Position numbers and translations under genes: made by a program. Shown piece after piece: positions 21,799 through 33,243 of a DNA stretch of 64,000 bases. The notes beneath the pieces are model-generated. The model was not told the origin of the DNA, did not search any database, and saw only the letters and a program-made list of their open reading frames with translations. The stretch spans positions 248,001-312,000 of the forward strand of contig JAIUPT010000015.1 of the NCBI GenBank assembly GCA_022315425.1. Reading direction: 5' to 3'. How positions within the stretch are numbered: position 1 is the first letter of the stretch; every line of letters begins with the position of its first letter. The DNA comes from Pseudevernia furfuracea. Taxonomy: Eukaryota; Ascomycota; Lecanoromycetes; Lecanorales; Parmeliaceae.

Positions 21799-24129
21799 AT
21801 GGACCGCCAATCAGTCTATTCTCTCAGTGTCCTAGCCCCAGATCCAGATGCCAGCGAAGATTCCAGAAGCCAAACACAAGCCTATCTGCGTGAATTCATC
21901 CTAGAGTTCCGGCTTGACAATGCCTTCATCTACAGGTATGCTAAGGCGCGCGCCTGGGCGGCCAGCTGCTGATGCTGTGATATAGAGACCAGATCCGAGA
22001 GAATGTCCTAGTCAAACAATACTACTGCGACGTTGATATAGCCCACCTCATATCCTACGACGAAGAGCTCGCACATAAGCTCACCACACAGCCAGCGGAC
22101 ATCATACCCTTGGTACGCCCCTTTGCGCAAGTTTGTTACTTACAAGTCGCTCATGGCTTGCAGTTCGAAGCAGCCCTCAAAGAATGCACCCGCCGTATCG
22201 TCTTCCCCTCACAAAAAGCCAGCGACCTCTCTATACCCGAGCACCAGCTCCTCCTTCACTCCTCGGTCTCCCAGATCTCTATCCGCGATCTTGACGCCAC
22301 CAACATATCCCATCTCGTTCGCATACCCGGAATTGTCATTGGTGCCTCCACACTCTCCTCAAAAGCCACAGCACTCTACATACAATGCCGAAATTGCCAG
22401 CATTCGGAAACCTTGCCTGTGAGCGGCGGAATATCAGGCATCACACTCCCGCGGGTATGTTCCAGCAAGAGGGCGCCTGGTGATCCGACAGACAAATGCC
22501 CTTTAGATCCTTACTTCGTGGTACATGAGAAATGTCAGTTCATCGACCAGCAGATACTGAAGCTACAAGAAGCGCCGGATCAAGTGCCTGTGGGAGAACT
22601 TCCGAGACATATCAAGATCTCTGCTGATCGATACTTGACCAATCGCGTGGTACCTGGCTCGAGGTGCACCCTCATGGGTGTCTTCTCCATTTACCAGAAC
22701 AAGGAGTCGAAACGATCTGGAAACTCGGCTGTAGCCATCCGAACACCGTACCTACGAGCGGTAGGCATCACTACAGACGTCGACCACACAGCCAAAGGCA
22801 ACGCCATATTCTCCGAAGAGGAAGAGCAAGAGTTTCTGGAGATGAGCAGACGACCAGACCTCTATGAAAGATTCGCCGAGTGTATCGCACCCTCGATCTA
22901 CGGCAACAAGGATATCAAGAAAGCTATCGCATGCTTGTTGATGGGTGGATCCAAAAAGATTTTGCCAGATGGCATGAAGCTGAGAGGTGATATCAACGTC
23001 CTGCTACTAGGTGACCCGGGAACCGCAAAGTCTCAACTTTTGAAATTTGTCGAAAAAGTCGCACCAATCGCCATCTACACATCGGGGAAAGGATCTTCGG
23101 CCGCAGGTTTGACAGCATCAGTGCAACGAGATACCAACACCCGCGAATTCTACCTTGAAGGAGGAGCCATGGTGCTCGCTGACGGCGGTGTGGTCTGCAT
23201 TGACGAGTTCGACAAGATGCGCGACGAAGATCGTGTAGCCATCCACGAAGCTATGGAACAGCAGACCATCTCTATCGCTAAAGCTGGTATCACGACCATT
23301 CTGAATGCTAGAACGTCAGTGCTTGCAGCCGCTAATCCGATTTTCGGGCGATACGACGACCTCAAGACACCAGGAGAGAATATTGATTTCCAAACCACCA
23401 TTCTTTCTCGATTCGACATGATCTTCATAGTGCGCGACGAGCATGAAAAGGGAAGAGATGAACGTATAGCTCGACATGTAATGGGCATCCAGATGGGCGG
23501 ACGAGGAATGGAAGAGCAAGCTGAAGCCGAGATCTCGGTTGAGAAGATGAAGCGATACATTAGCTACTGCAAATCGTAAGTTCCCCCCTACTTTACTGAT
23601 GATCCTTTTCTTGGTCCTTGCTGAATCAGCGTGCAGTCGCTGCGCGCCTCGCCTCTCCCCTGAAGCCGGCGAAAAACTCTCTTCCCACTTCGTTTCCATC
23701 CGCCGCCAGGTCCACTCCGCCGAGATTTCTGCCAATGCCCGCTCCAGTATACCCATCACAGTCCGTCAACTCGAAGCCATTATCCGTATCACAGAATCTC
23801 TTGCCAAAATGTCGCTCTCGCCCATCGCCCTCGAATCCCATGTGGATGAAGCTATTCGGCTTTTCCTAGCTTCGACCATGGATGCAGTGACGCAAGGGGA
23901 AGGGCAGGGGAGCAAAGAGGTGATGGAGGAGGCTAGCAAGGTCGAGGAAGAGTTGAGGCGGAGACTGCCAGTAGGTTGGAGCACTAGTCTGGCGACCTTA
24001 AGGAGGGAGTTGGTGGAGGGCAGGGGCTGGAGCGAGCAAGCTTTGAGTCGGGCGTTAGTGGTGCTGCAAAGGAGAGAGACAGTGCAAATTCGGAATGGAG
24101 GGAGTCAGGTTTATAGAAGTGGTGCTTAG
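21799..24129 (+). CDS. MCM5: DNA replication licensing factor Mcm5
   Basis: Exons 21799-21935, 21986-22112, 22164-23575 and 23637-24129 encode 722 residues, the normal Mcm5 length. Introns are 50, 51 and 61 bases with GT..AG ends. The N-terminal domain starts MDRQSVYSLSVLAPD and includes the zinc-finger cysteines of YIQCRNCQHSETLP. The AAA+ ATPase core has Walker A GDPGTAKS (371-378), Walker B VVCIDEFDKM, and the arginine finger in LSRFDMIF. The fourth exon brings RCAPRLSPEAGEKLSSHFV and the winged-helix end. Mcm5 is one of six subunits of the Mcm2-7 helicase that loads at origins and unwinds DNA. The promoter carries two MCB boxes, in keeping with G1/S control. Confidence 0.97.
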
Positions 24130-24422
24130 GGACTGCCGGCATCCGGGGCGTTGGCAATGGGCTGTATGATGAGCAGTCCGAGGGCGATGTAACGGAATCG
24201 TTCTGCTGGGCGTTAAACAATTCTGTGGTAACTGACTGGCTTCGATCAACTTCGATCAACGTCTAAATCTACTCATCTCTCATTCCGAACATGTCTCAGG
24301 CATCCGCACCAGCCGTCGTCTGCTGAGTAGCCTCACCGGTATAAGCCCAGCCCTCCATTCACATATCCAACTCCTTCATCTCCAATTCGGACCCTGAACA
24401 ACCTCCTCTCACATCTTGCCAG

Positions 24423-25602
24423 TCATCCGCGTCTCAAAGGGACCCTTTTGAACACCTGCAAAACACCAGCAACGTACCCCCCCAAGTTCTTCCCGCATCC
24501 TGAACAAGCGCCTCTTCCTTCGCCCATCCCGAGCATCTCCGCCAGCCACCTTAACCCCTTTTCTCCCGCCACTCGCCCCACCGCACGGTCCCACGTCCCC
24601 CCGCGAATTCCCCGTGCGCCGCCTTCACCGCAACCTTTATACCCCGGCACATCGCAACCACGCCCGCACCGCCGTACATCGCCTGAAAAAATGGATCCGC
24701 CGAAAAGCCAGCACTCGGCGCCGGGTTTTTTCGGGACGCGGGGTGCCTTACGTACGTACTGGTCGCAGCAGGGACAGACGGAGTCGTGGTAGGTAGCCGT
24801 GTCGGGGCACCTGTGATGGTCTCCCGCGTACACTTCGCCGCTTTTTTGGAGCGTGACTCGCATCATTTTTCGTGCCCGTAGTAGCCCTTGTTGTCTGGGT
24901 CCGTTGGCGTAGTAGGGGTGGATCGGATTGAAACGGCCGTTTGGGCGGGTGGACTTTTTGTCATGGGCCTCGGCGAACGCTGAAAATGTGTGCCTGTGGT
25001 GTGTGTGTTGGTATGGGCAGATGATGTATATAATGTTGATGGCTGATGCGGATTTTTTTTGACTGACCTTTTGAGCAATGATTCCCGGAATAGTTCGTGC
25101 GTTTAGGCGAGTTCCCTCAACCGCAAGTGAGGGATTGTTGGAACGGGTTTGCTTGTCCTCCTCATTGTGGTAGATAGAGGCTTGTGCGGGAACGCGGGAA
25201 GATGGTTCTGCCCGTCCATCGTGATAACTTATCCTTCGTAAAAGGAACAGGGATGTTTCCTTTTCCTCTCGACACGCTCAATGTTCCGATCATTTGCCTA
25301 CTTTTCTCGGAACAGATGGAATCCCATCGGCGCAGTTTCGCCAGCGCGATAAACGATCTTCCGCGCCTGGTGGGCTTTGCAGGCGAGTTTGTGTGCGTTC
25401 CAATGGGCCCCTTTTGACAAGTGGCGTCACAGTAGAGACTTTTGATGAGGCCGGTGCTGGTCTGGTTGGGGGCACCGTTGCAGCCGGCATAGATTTGGGA
25501 GGCGTCTTTTTTGCTGCAGAAGGCACATGCTTTGCTGTCAGATGAAGGAATTGTGGGGATGTTTGAGTTGAGAGGAGTGAAAATGGGAGTTGTAGGTTGC
25601 AA
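24423..25602 (-). pseudogene. MYND-type zinc-finger gene, decayed
   Basis: On the minus strand the readable start is KACAFCSKKDASQIYAGC followed by SLYCDATCQK, the CxxC..CxxxC pattern of a MYND finger. The finger should continue AHWNAHKLACKAH, and does so only if two bases of a GGGG run (near 25408) are skipped. The same frame then gives FREK-stop and SFYEG-stop before GQNHLPAFPH, and a further slip is needed to read YHNEEDKQTRSNNPSLAVEG. A separate piece (FSAFAEAHDKKSTRPNGRFN, then VCPCCDQYVRK) lies further downstream, perhaps a last exon. No ATG opens the first piece. At least two frameshifts and two stops make this a pseudogene unless the assembly is wrong here. MYND fingers mediate protein contacts. 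Confidence 0.65.
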
Positions 25603-26263
25603 TGGTGTGTGAGAGACTCGTTGTAAGTCAGTGAAAAGGCTGAAACCTCACTTAGAGATTTGATTCACAGGTGAATCGCATTGTTGAGCCGAAGTTCGTT
25701 TCTGAAATTCAAGACATGATTCTCCGTCATCCATTTCCTCAAATAAACCGCGTCTCCAGAACCCATCAAGCGCTTAAACGATGCTCATGCCCTGACTTGT
25801 CATTACGGTACTTGTCCCATTGAAGTTTGCAGTCAAAGTAAAGCGGCACGTATGACCAGCAACGACCTGCCGCTGCAGTAGTCACCTCAGAGCAGGCACA
25901 GAAAGTTCGTGGACTCGACTCAAAAAGCAATCGAGCATAGCACAAATTCTTCCTGACATGAGGTGTCTCCATGCTAGTTGATTATATTCTTGGGTAGACA
26001 AGAGTCCTATGTCGAGCTTCGGCCTTTAGATTTTCACGATGTCGTAAGCCCATAGTCTCGTGCGGTCCGAGACGTACATTAGCTACAGATCGTCTGGCAA
26101 CTCAGGGTTTCCCAAACAAAAACATGTTCAAAGGAGGAATGTTCTACTCCGTTTGTTCCTGTTTCTTTTTTCTTGTCAACTTGAAAAAGATGTAGTATCA
26201 CTGGATTCGATGTCCTCGTCAAGATTTCCTACAGCCTAGTGTCTTTTTTCTGGTCGATGCTCG
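25603..26263. other. Intergenic region, nothing recognised
   Basis: No supported gene. No repeat or RNA structure recognised. Confidence 0.45.
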
Positions 26264-26665
26264 TCACTGTCTTGTATCTGATGCTAGACCGTTTCTTTTT
26301 TCCTTTGCTGTCAATTTAAATGCACGGCATGCTAGCCAAGACATTCGTTCGTCAACAGGATCCCTAGACTCTCTTTTGCCAATGTTGTTGGACGCCACAA
26401 AAGCCGCTTTGTCTTTAAGAGATACCGAGACAAACACCCCGTCGTCGCTCTTTTCATGATTATTTGACGGGACTTGGGTTACTACACCTGGTACCGTAAG
26501 TGTGAATTCAGAGTATCCAGTCTTCCCAGAACGGTCCACTTCGCCCGTCATGGCCCATTTCCTGGAACCGTTAAGGCACGAGTTTGCTCGAAAAGCAAAG
26601 CCCAGCAACATCCCGCTGAGCAGCGTCAATAAGGTTTTCGCGGCCAGCGCATGAGCAAACGCCAT
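26264..26665 (-). CDS. Putative small secreted or membrane-anchored protein
   Basis: A 133-residue single-exon frame. The N-terminus MAFAHALAAKTLLTLLSGML followed by LGFAFRANS looks like a signal peptide or one membrane helix. The mature part is polar with two cysteines and short strand-like segments (SEFTLTVPGVVTQVPS). No family recognised. It is divergent from the gene starting at 26835, with 169 bases between starts. Coding status is plausible but unproven. Confidence 0.4.
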   Translation of the reverse strand: MAFAHALAAKTLLTLLSGMLLGFAFRANSCLNGSRKWAMTGEVDRSGKTGYSEFTLTVPGVVTQVPSNNHEKSDDGVFVSVSLKDKAAFVASNNIGKRESRDPVDERMSWLACRAFKLTAKEKRNGLASDTRQ

Positions 26666-26834
26666 TGTTCTTGCATAAGAATCGAAGTATGCATGTGCGC
26701 CATTGACAAAGGGAAGCGTTTGTCACCAACCCTGCCATCTTTCCCCAGAATTCCCCCAACATTCGCGCCAAAAACTTCCATCTTGTCCATCTCATCCTTC
26801 CAAGCCTGCATATACAAATCAACCAATCTCCATC

Positions 26835-27584
26835 ATGGCAACTCATCGTCAAATAGACGAGGTTATCGCAACATACCAAATTTTCCCCTCCGACCAGATG
26901 ATCGAACCCGCCGAACTCAGTATCGGCAACGCGGAACCCATCTCCACCGGACCTACCACTTCCGGGTCCTCGATCCTTCCTGAACCCTCCGGGTCATTCA
27001 CTGGAACAGTTCCTCCAGACGACGACGCCAGAAAGCACCTCATCACACTCTGCAAATCGACAAAATTCAAGAATTACACCCACGCTGCCCATGTCGTGCT
27101 TGGGACATGGAGCGCAGATTTCATCTGCAAATACGACGAGCCAGCCGGGACGCTTCACAATGCCAAAGCTACAGACATGAACGAAGATATGCAGAAAGCA
27201 ACGGGCTGGAGCCGGCAGGAGGTTGGGAAGCTGTTGACGTGGGAGGAGCAATTGAAGGAAAAACGGGCTGATGTCAAGTATGGTGTTTTCAAGAAGCCGA
27301 GGTCGGAGAAGGTAGGGTTGTGTACGCTTAGGCAAACGGATGATGCGGGGTGGCGTTTTCTGGAATTGAGGACGCGTGGTGTTGTTGTGGGAGGAGAAGA
27401 GAGTGGGAAGGAGGGTAAGAAGAGGATGGTTAGTTCAATTGCGAAGAAACTAGTTGGCGGCGTACGCAGCACGCTATTGAGTGCGGCAGAGTCGGAGAGA
27501 TTGAGGCAAGATGAATCAAAAAACGAGGAAAGAAACGAGGACGAAGACGAGACAGGACGAAAACGGAAAAGAAAGGAAAAATGA
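26835..27584 (+). CDS. Hypothetical protein with basic C-terminal tail
   Basis: The ATG at 26835 opens a 249-residue frame. An acidic and Pro/Ser-rich N-terminus precedes a globular-looking segment (HLITLCKSTKFKNYTHAAHV, then WSADFICKYDE, TGWSRQEVGKLLTWEEQLKE). The end is highly charged, alternating acidic and basic (NEERNEDEDETGRKRKRKEK), with a KRKRK stretch that could be a nuclear signal. No known domain. The coding strand changes from C-rich to G-rich along the gene, as in neighbouring real genes, which supports it. Confidence 0.55.
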   Translation: MATHRQIDEVIATYQIFPSDQMIEPAELSIGNAEPISTGPTTSGSSILPEPSGSFTGTVPPDDDARKHLITLCKSTKFKNYTHAAHVVLGTWSADFICKYDEPAGTLHNAKATDMNEDMQKATGWSRQEVGKLLTWEEQLKEKRADVKYGVFKKPRSEKVGLCTLRQTDDAGWRFLELRTRGVVVGGEESGKEGKKRMVSSIAKKLVGGVRSTLLSAAESERLRQDESKNEERNEDEDETGRKRKRKEK

Positions 27585-28377
27585 TATGGAAGATGACGGA
27601 TTGCCTTGCTGCAAAAATCAATTTAAATCAGGGGCCCCATGGCATCCCATCCCATTCTACTTCATTTTTATTGTACCTATTGACACTGACATACCCACCG
27701 TGGACCCTCCCTGTCCGTGTCGTTGACGGTACTACTGTCAGTATCATTGTCTCCGCTAGTGCGCTTTTCGTGCTCCGAATTCTTCGTGCTTGTACAGGAC
27801 GTCAAAGCGACTACTTCTGCAGCGCTTGAGACCAACCGGTAGGATGCTCACAGGTAGGACAAGCATTCTAAAGATATATTGTGAAGTTTCACACATCTGG
27901 TTCAGAATGAGTAGGCGAAATAGCTACATATGTGAAAAAGCTAATTCTGTCATATGAGTGAAGGACTACTTGTTAAGTTTGGTGCAAAGTCAACACCACT
28001 GACATTCAAATTGATTTTCGAAGAGCTTTCTTTCATGTAGTGAACTTTTGAAAAAGCAGATCGATATCAAGTGGTGAAGATTTGTTGCAATCATTTATGA
28101 CGGATAGTTTGCTGCTACGTGAACTCTGTGACTATGTATAAGCGATAGGGCTGAGTAGTGCAATTCCAACAAGATTTGGATATGTAGATCATCGTGCATA
28201 AGAATCACGTGACTACCCCACTATGTGCCCCTCTTTCCACGCGTCATACATACCAACTTGTTACTTGATCCAACACAACCCAAACATCCAAATCCATCAA
28301 CAATACATCTACAAAAAACAACTCACAAGGTCAGTCCTACAAGCCCACCAGTGCTTCCAATAAATTGAACTACCCTA
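27585..28377. other. Intergenic region and leader of the LEA-like gene
   Basis: Contains no supported gene. The last 180 bases carry possible stress-response elements (separate entry) and a C/A-rich leader before ATG 28378. Confidence 0.5.
28206..28232. promoter_or_regulatory. Possible E-box (CACGTG) and STRE (CCCCT) upstream of the LEA-like gene
   Basis: CACGTG at 28206-28211 and CCCCT at 28228-28232 lie about 150-170 bases before the start codon. CCCCT is the stress element bound by Msn2/4-type factors in yeast; both short motifs also occur by chance. Role inferred from position and the stress-protein character of the gene. Confidence 0.3.
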
Positions 28378-28975
28378 ATGACCAGCAGCCAGCAACCAGC
28401 GATCATCCATACCCTTCGATCAACTATGGACAAAGTAGGAGGTAGGGCTTTCCCTTTTCTCCCATGTAATTCAGCTAGACACACACTGACGACTCTCGCA
28501 AGGCGTTCTCGGCGGTACCGCGGACACGGTGGGAAAAGGCTTAGGAGGTGTCACCAACACCACCGGCAATGCTGGTAAGAGACCTCCTCGCACCTTCGCT
28601 TCCAAGTTTCCTTTCCACGCTTGAATCAAGCTTGATCACTATGTACCAATTTCCTGTTTATTCTACTTCTCTTTCTTGCACCTCTATATCCCACTATCGC
28701 AGGGATATACGTCGAAGGCTACCGCAACACTTCCCACCCATTCGGACTTCTTACATCTCTAAACTCCCAATTTCTGACATCGCAACCCACCCACAGTCGG
28801 CGGCCTCGGTAACGTCCTCGGCGACACCGTCAAAGGCGCGACCGGGACTGTAGGTGACGCGACCAAAGGCGTCGGTAACGTGGCCAAGGACACGACCGGT
28901 GGCGTGGGAGATACCGCGCGCGATACCACGGGGGCGAAGCAGGATGCTCAGAACCCGTTGGGGTTGAGCGAGTAA
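28378..28975 (+). CDS. Small Gly/Thr/Val-repeat (LEA-like) protein
   Basis: Exons 28378-28441, 28503-28574 and 28797-28975 give 104 residues; introns are 61 and 222 bases with GT..AG ends. After MDKVGG the protein is a run of degenerate 7-11 residue units such as GGTADTVGKGLGGVTNTTGN and GATGTVGDATKGVGNVAKDT, ending NPLGLSE. Such short amphipathic, unstructured repeats are typical of small fungal proteins resembling LEA or CsbD-like stress proteins, which protect cell components during drying or spore formation. The whole repeat reads in one frame across both splice junctions, which is strong support for the joins. The second intron is unusually long for this window. Exact family name not certain. 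Confidence 0.8.
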
Positions 28976-29511
28976 AGGCGGTAGTGTTGTACGTCTGGGC
29001 AGATATTAGATGAGATGAGATGAGATGGGGATAGAGGAGAACGGGAGGTAAACTGAGACGGATGTGGGGGATGGGTGGGTGGGCGAGCAGGTCCATAAAT
29101 TTTACATTCATTGAATATATATTTCACACCATTGCGGATTCTGCTGCCGAACAAAAAACTTCCATCTATCTAGCACATGCCCCAGGACCAGATCGAAAGC
29201 AGGCCCTCTTTTCCATTCCTCGATCACGTCCTCAAACGTTTCATCACGACCCTCTACAAAAAACTCCCTGAATCCTTTAGTCCTCACTTTCCTATGCTAA
29301 ACCCCACACTCTGTGAGAAACTGCTCGTGGTACCCAATTGGATCACGCGCAAAGAAGTACCGAGCTTTCCGCGGCTCGTCGCGAGAAGTATTGATTTCGT
29401 GGTGGTTATGCGCTATGCGATTATGCTGCGAGCGACATGCACCATCTGTTCCATTCTTGAGCAGACTCGATTCTCGTTTCAATTTGCTTGAATCTTGTCA
29501 GTGCAGCAGTC
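28976..29511. other. Intergenic region, nothing recognised
   Basis: The 3' side of the LEA-like gene includes a GAGAT repeat tract (29009-29029). No further gene supported. Confidence 0.45.
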
Positions 29512-30603
29512 ATGGCAGGTTCCAGGATATCGATAGCGCTTCTCCTATGCACCGTCGCTCTCATCTCTGCAATATCCCTCCCGATCTCGCCCCACGCATC
29601 ATCTACACACAACGGTATCCCCAGCGTTATGGATCCTAGCAAGTAAGCACACCACACCAAACCCTCCGACCCCAAAAAGGGAAAACCCACAAGACTGACT
29701 GACCCTCGCCTCAGCAGCTCCACCAACCTCACCGCCCCAACGCCCCCACCCGGCTTCTCCACCCGCCTCAAGTTCAACTCGACCGTGCAGCTCAAACCCC
29801 TCGAAGTCTACATCTGCGCCATCGAACTCATGTCCATCGTCGCCAACCTCCCCTGGCTCTCCATCATCCCGCTCACATTGGAAATGACCGGGCAAGACGC
29901 CACCACGGAAGCGCTCCTCCACCCCTTCCCCCCCTCCGGCAGCAGGCTGCAGGTCCGCTACGCGGTTGCAGGCTTGTTGAACGCGGCGGTGGCGATTGCG
30001 CAGGGGGGTCAATTTTACGAACTCGACGCCGCGTTCTATGTGGGGGAGGACGAGGTCGGGTGGTTGGAGTTTCGGCCGGCGATGCCGGCGGGCGGGAGCG
30101 TACGGAGACTCGGTGCGGGCGGGAGCGTACGGAGACTCGGTGCGGGCGGCGCGAACGATTCGACGCCGGTGGGAGGAGGGTACGATGGAAAGATCACCGA
30201 CCAGGACGACAGGAACTTCGCCCTCGCTTTCTCCTACGATGGCGTGCGCGTCAAGGCGCAGGACATCTTCACGGTCGTTCTGGACGGCTTTGCGATCGCG
30301 GCCGAGCATAACAATACCGATCGCGGTGCGTACATCCCTGCGGCTCGGAGCGCGAGTGGCGATATGGTGTTGAGTATCTGGACCGTTGGCGAGGCGGGGA
30401 ATGCGGAGATGACGTGGGAGCGGTTGAAGAGGGCGTTGATTGTGATTTGGGACTTGCTGATGATCGGGCCCAAGGGGCAGAAGGCGAGGTTTGAGGGGTT
30501 AAAGTTTGGGTTGGAGTATAAGGGGATTGCTATCGGAGCGGGGAGGATGTTGAGATTTTCTGAGGATGGAGATAGGGACGCGGGAAGTGCGTTTGAGAGG
30601 TAG
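29512..30603 (+). CDS. Secreted hypothetical protein with signal peptide
   Basis: Exons 29512-29642 and 29715-30603 (72-base intron; the acceptor is a CAGCAG tandem, so one residue may vary) give 339 residues. MAGSRISIALLLCTVALISA is a clear signal peptide. The mature part has possible N-glycosylation sites (SSTNLT, NNT) and an ordered pattern: VQLKPLEVYICAIELMSIVA, then QVRYAVAGLLNAAVAIAQG, GRMLRFSEDGD near the end. No catalytic motif or family recognised. A perfect 27-base tandem duplication (30094-30120 and 30121-30147) repeats GSVRRLGAG within a likely surface loop. Likely exported or cell-wall associated. Confidence 0.72.
30094..30147 (+). repeat. Perfect 27-base tandem duplication inside the secreted-protein gene
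   Basis: Unit 30094-30120 is repeated exactly at 30121-30147, in frame, adding nine residues (GSVRRLGAG). No base differs, suggesting a recent slip. Confidence 0.9.
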
Positions 30604-31400
30604 AAGACGAGTTTCGATTGATTGATTGATGAAGTCATACCGGACACCATGCGGTTTACCCCACATAGGGGTTTACAGGCGTTTTCGTTCATTCAATCAA
30701 ACAAGTGACAGCTTCCCTAGATCTACACGATGTAGTCAGAATGACATTGACTACCCCTAATCCCAAACACAGTGGCTGGAGCACCAAAGTAGTGCTGCAG
30801 GAAAGCGGGGAGAGGTACCAAGGAGACAGCCGGATTGAGGCCTGCTTCGCTTGGCAGACCAAGAGTAATCGGTACTGGTACATAGCAGGAGACAGCAGTC
30901 CTTCTATTTGATTTCTCTTTTTGATTTTTCCCAAGACAGCTCTCAGCACATCATCCACGGACTTCTGCCATTCTTTAGGCAGTTGTTCGATCTTGACCTT
31001 GCAACGTAGGAGATGAGGCGCTTGAATATTTAGCTCATCTAGAATGAGATGGCCCCTCCAGTCCTCAAGGTATCTGGAGAAGCCAAGTTCTAAATTCTAT
31101 TATCATTGCTGGGATTCCAACGAGGAGAATACTGACCTGCATAGTTGGGTGTAAGGGCTGAAATATCTCGCTCATTCGAATAGCGGTGAGAAAAACTATT
31201 CAGACGCTAAGAGTAGAATGATGGTAGAAGAACAAGGAACCCCAGTCAGCTGCAGGTAGAAGGATGATGTAGAATCTATGGAGGAAGCCTTTGGCAGGAG
31301 GGTATACCCCTCCGCCAAGAAGCTATGCTATATAAGGCTAGCTGCAAAAGCCTTCAAGGCTGCCCCTAAATGAGGTCTAAATGAGGTTTACTCCTTCTCG
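30604..31400. other. Intergenic region, nothing recognised
   Basis: No supported gene. Next to the MITE-like element, short segments such as GCCCCTAAATGAGG (31363-31376) loosely mirror GGCTTTTAGGGGC inside the element, so the insertion history may be more complex. Confidence 0.4.
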
Positions 31401-31675
31401 CTCGTTGTCACCTAGTAATGCAACACCCTCAAATCCGAAAACTTCATAATTCGTCGTTTCACAACAGTGATTAGAAATAAGTGAAAAGGGAAATTATAAT
31501 CTAGATTTTGAATCTTCAGGAATTTTTTGAATCGAAGTTATATATTGATGAACGCAGATAATGATACAACAAAGTCTGTTTAATTCTTCGGGGGGCCAGC
31601 GCGGGTTTAGGGAGGCTTTTAGGGGCGGTACACGCCCCGGGATTTTAGAGTGTTGCATTACTAGGTGACAACGAG
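31401..31675. mobile_element. MITE-like element with 35-base terminal inverted repeats
   Basis: Left end 31401-31435 and right end 31641-31675 are inverted copies of each other with 33 of 35 positions matching. The outer end reads CTCGTTGTCACCTAGTAATG. The 275-base element has no coding capacity, as expected of a non-autonomous DNA transposon. No clear target duplication is seen at the borders. It lies 145 bases before the start codon of the SRPK-like kinase and probably overlaps its promoter. Confidence 0.75.
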
Positions 31676-31819
31676 TAGCGTCCGAGCTGTTTTTTCTCGC
31701 CTCGACTCGCAGGCAGAATCGTTTCGGAATTTTGTCAACTCAACAAACAATTAGTGCGTACACTCCTTCAATCATAACTCTATGTATAAGCCCAGATACG
31801 AACATCTCATGTCCTTATT

Positions 31820-33243
31820 ATGGCTCATGTGGGTCGCTGGGTGAGAAATGTGTTTACCCGTTCTGCTTCATCCCCGCGAAAATTTCCGAACAACGGCTTC
31901 AAAGTGGTCAACGATGTCGAGAAGCTGGAGGAGGAGAATTGGGACTGGTACAAACCGGGCCTTTTCTACCCTGTTCGTGTTAGTGAAGTCTTCCAATCGC
32001 GGTACCAAGTGCTGGGAAAACTTGGATATGGTTCACGCTCGACTGCATGGCTTTGTCGCGATCTCAGGTGGGTGCAGCAACGCCATCAGGCTCGCACACC
32101 ACTAAGTGCTAATACTAGAGGACACAAATACGTTACTTTGAAAGTATGTGAGCAGGATTCTCCACCGATTCGCCGCGAGCTTGCCGCCTACAGTCATCTT
32201 GACACGATTACGACGAGCAATCCAGGCGCGTTACTGGTTCGCGAGCTTCTTGATTCTTTCAAAGCTACGGGGCCAGCTGGTGAGCATCAGTGCCTGGTTC
32301 ATGAGCCTCTTGGCATGAGCATGGAGACGCTCAGGCAGCTGAGCCCTGGACGAAAGGTCCCCGAGAATCTTCTTAAAGCCTTCCTAAACCATTTACTGCA
32401 AGCTCTTGACTTCTTGCACACAGATGCCAAAATGATTCACGCAGGTATTATGTATTTTGCTTGAGCTCTTGGCCTTTAATCCCGTCATGCTCCGCTGGAA
32501 TCGTGCTAACTCCGTCACTGCCAGATTTGCAAGCGAGAAACGTACATCTCAGGATCGAAGACGACTCGATCCTTAAGGAATTTGAAGCGGCCGAGCTAAG
32601 CACCCCGAGTCCTCGCAAAATTGATGGAGATCGGGTGATCTATGAGTCTCGGGGGCTTAAGCTGCCCAAAAGGCCCGGTCGCCCAGTACTTTGCGACTTT
32701 GGCGAAGCCCGCTTTGGAAAGAAGACGTACACCGATGATATTCAACCGTACGTCTATCGAGCACCGGAGATCATACTTGATATCCCGTGGACTTACAGCG
32801 TTGATATATGGAACGTTGGGGTCATGGTGAGTGCGTCCAATGCAAACGTTTGGTGTTTCCTTGCGCGACATTTTCGTCCCGTTTTAATTGGCTTCCATCA
32901 ATAGATTTGGGACATTTTCGAGAACAAGCACCTGTTCAATGCTCAAGATGGCAACGGCGAAGGCTCAAGCCTGCACCACATGGCTGAAATGGTTGCCGTG
33001 CTGGGACTGCCTCCACTAGATTATCTTCGGCGTACTGAGACATCGTGGAAGTACTTTGATAATACTGGCAACTGGAAGGGCGCGGTTGAGATACCAGATA
33101 TCTCCTTAGAGGGCTCCGAAGAACAGCTGGGCGGCGAGAACAAGGCTTTGTTTTTAGATTTTATGAGGAAGATGTTGCAGTGGGTACCGGCAAAGAGACA
33201 GACAGCAAAACAGCTGCTTAATCACTCATGGCTAAGCAACTGA
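31820..33243 (+). CDS. SRPK-like Ser/Thr protein kinase
   Basis: Exons 31820-32067, 32119-32444, 32525-32826 and 32905-33243 give 404 residues; introns of 51, 80 and 78 bases have GT..AG ends. The start resembles SRPK proteins: ENWDWYKPGLFYPVRVSEVF then YQVLGKLGYGSRSTAWLCRD, the glycine loop, with lysine in VTLKVCE. HADLQARN carries catalytic D192, DFG starts at D249, and YRAPEIILDIPWTYSVDIWN follows. SRPKs phosphorylate Arg/Ser-rich splicing factors; the large spacer of true SRPKs is absent here, as in many short fungal members whose targets are unknown. All catalytic residues are present. An upstream MITE-like element lies in the promoter zone. Confidence 0.9.
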
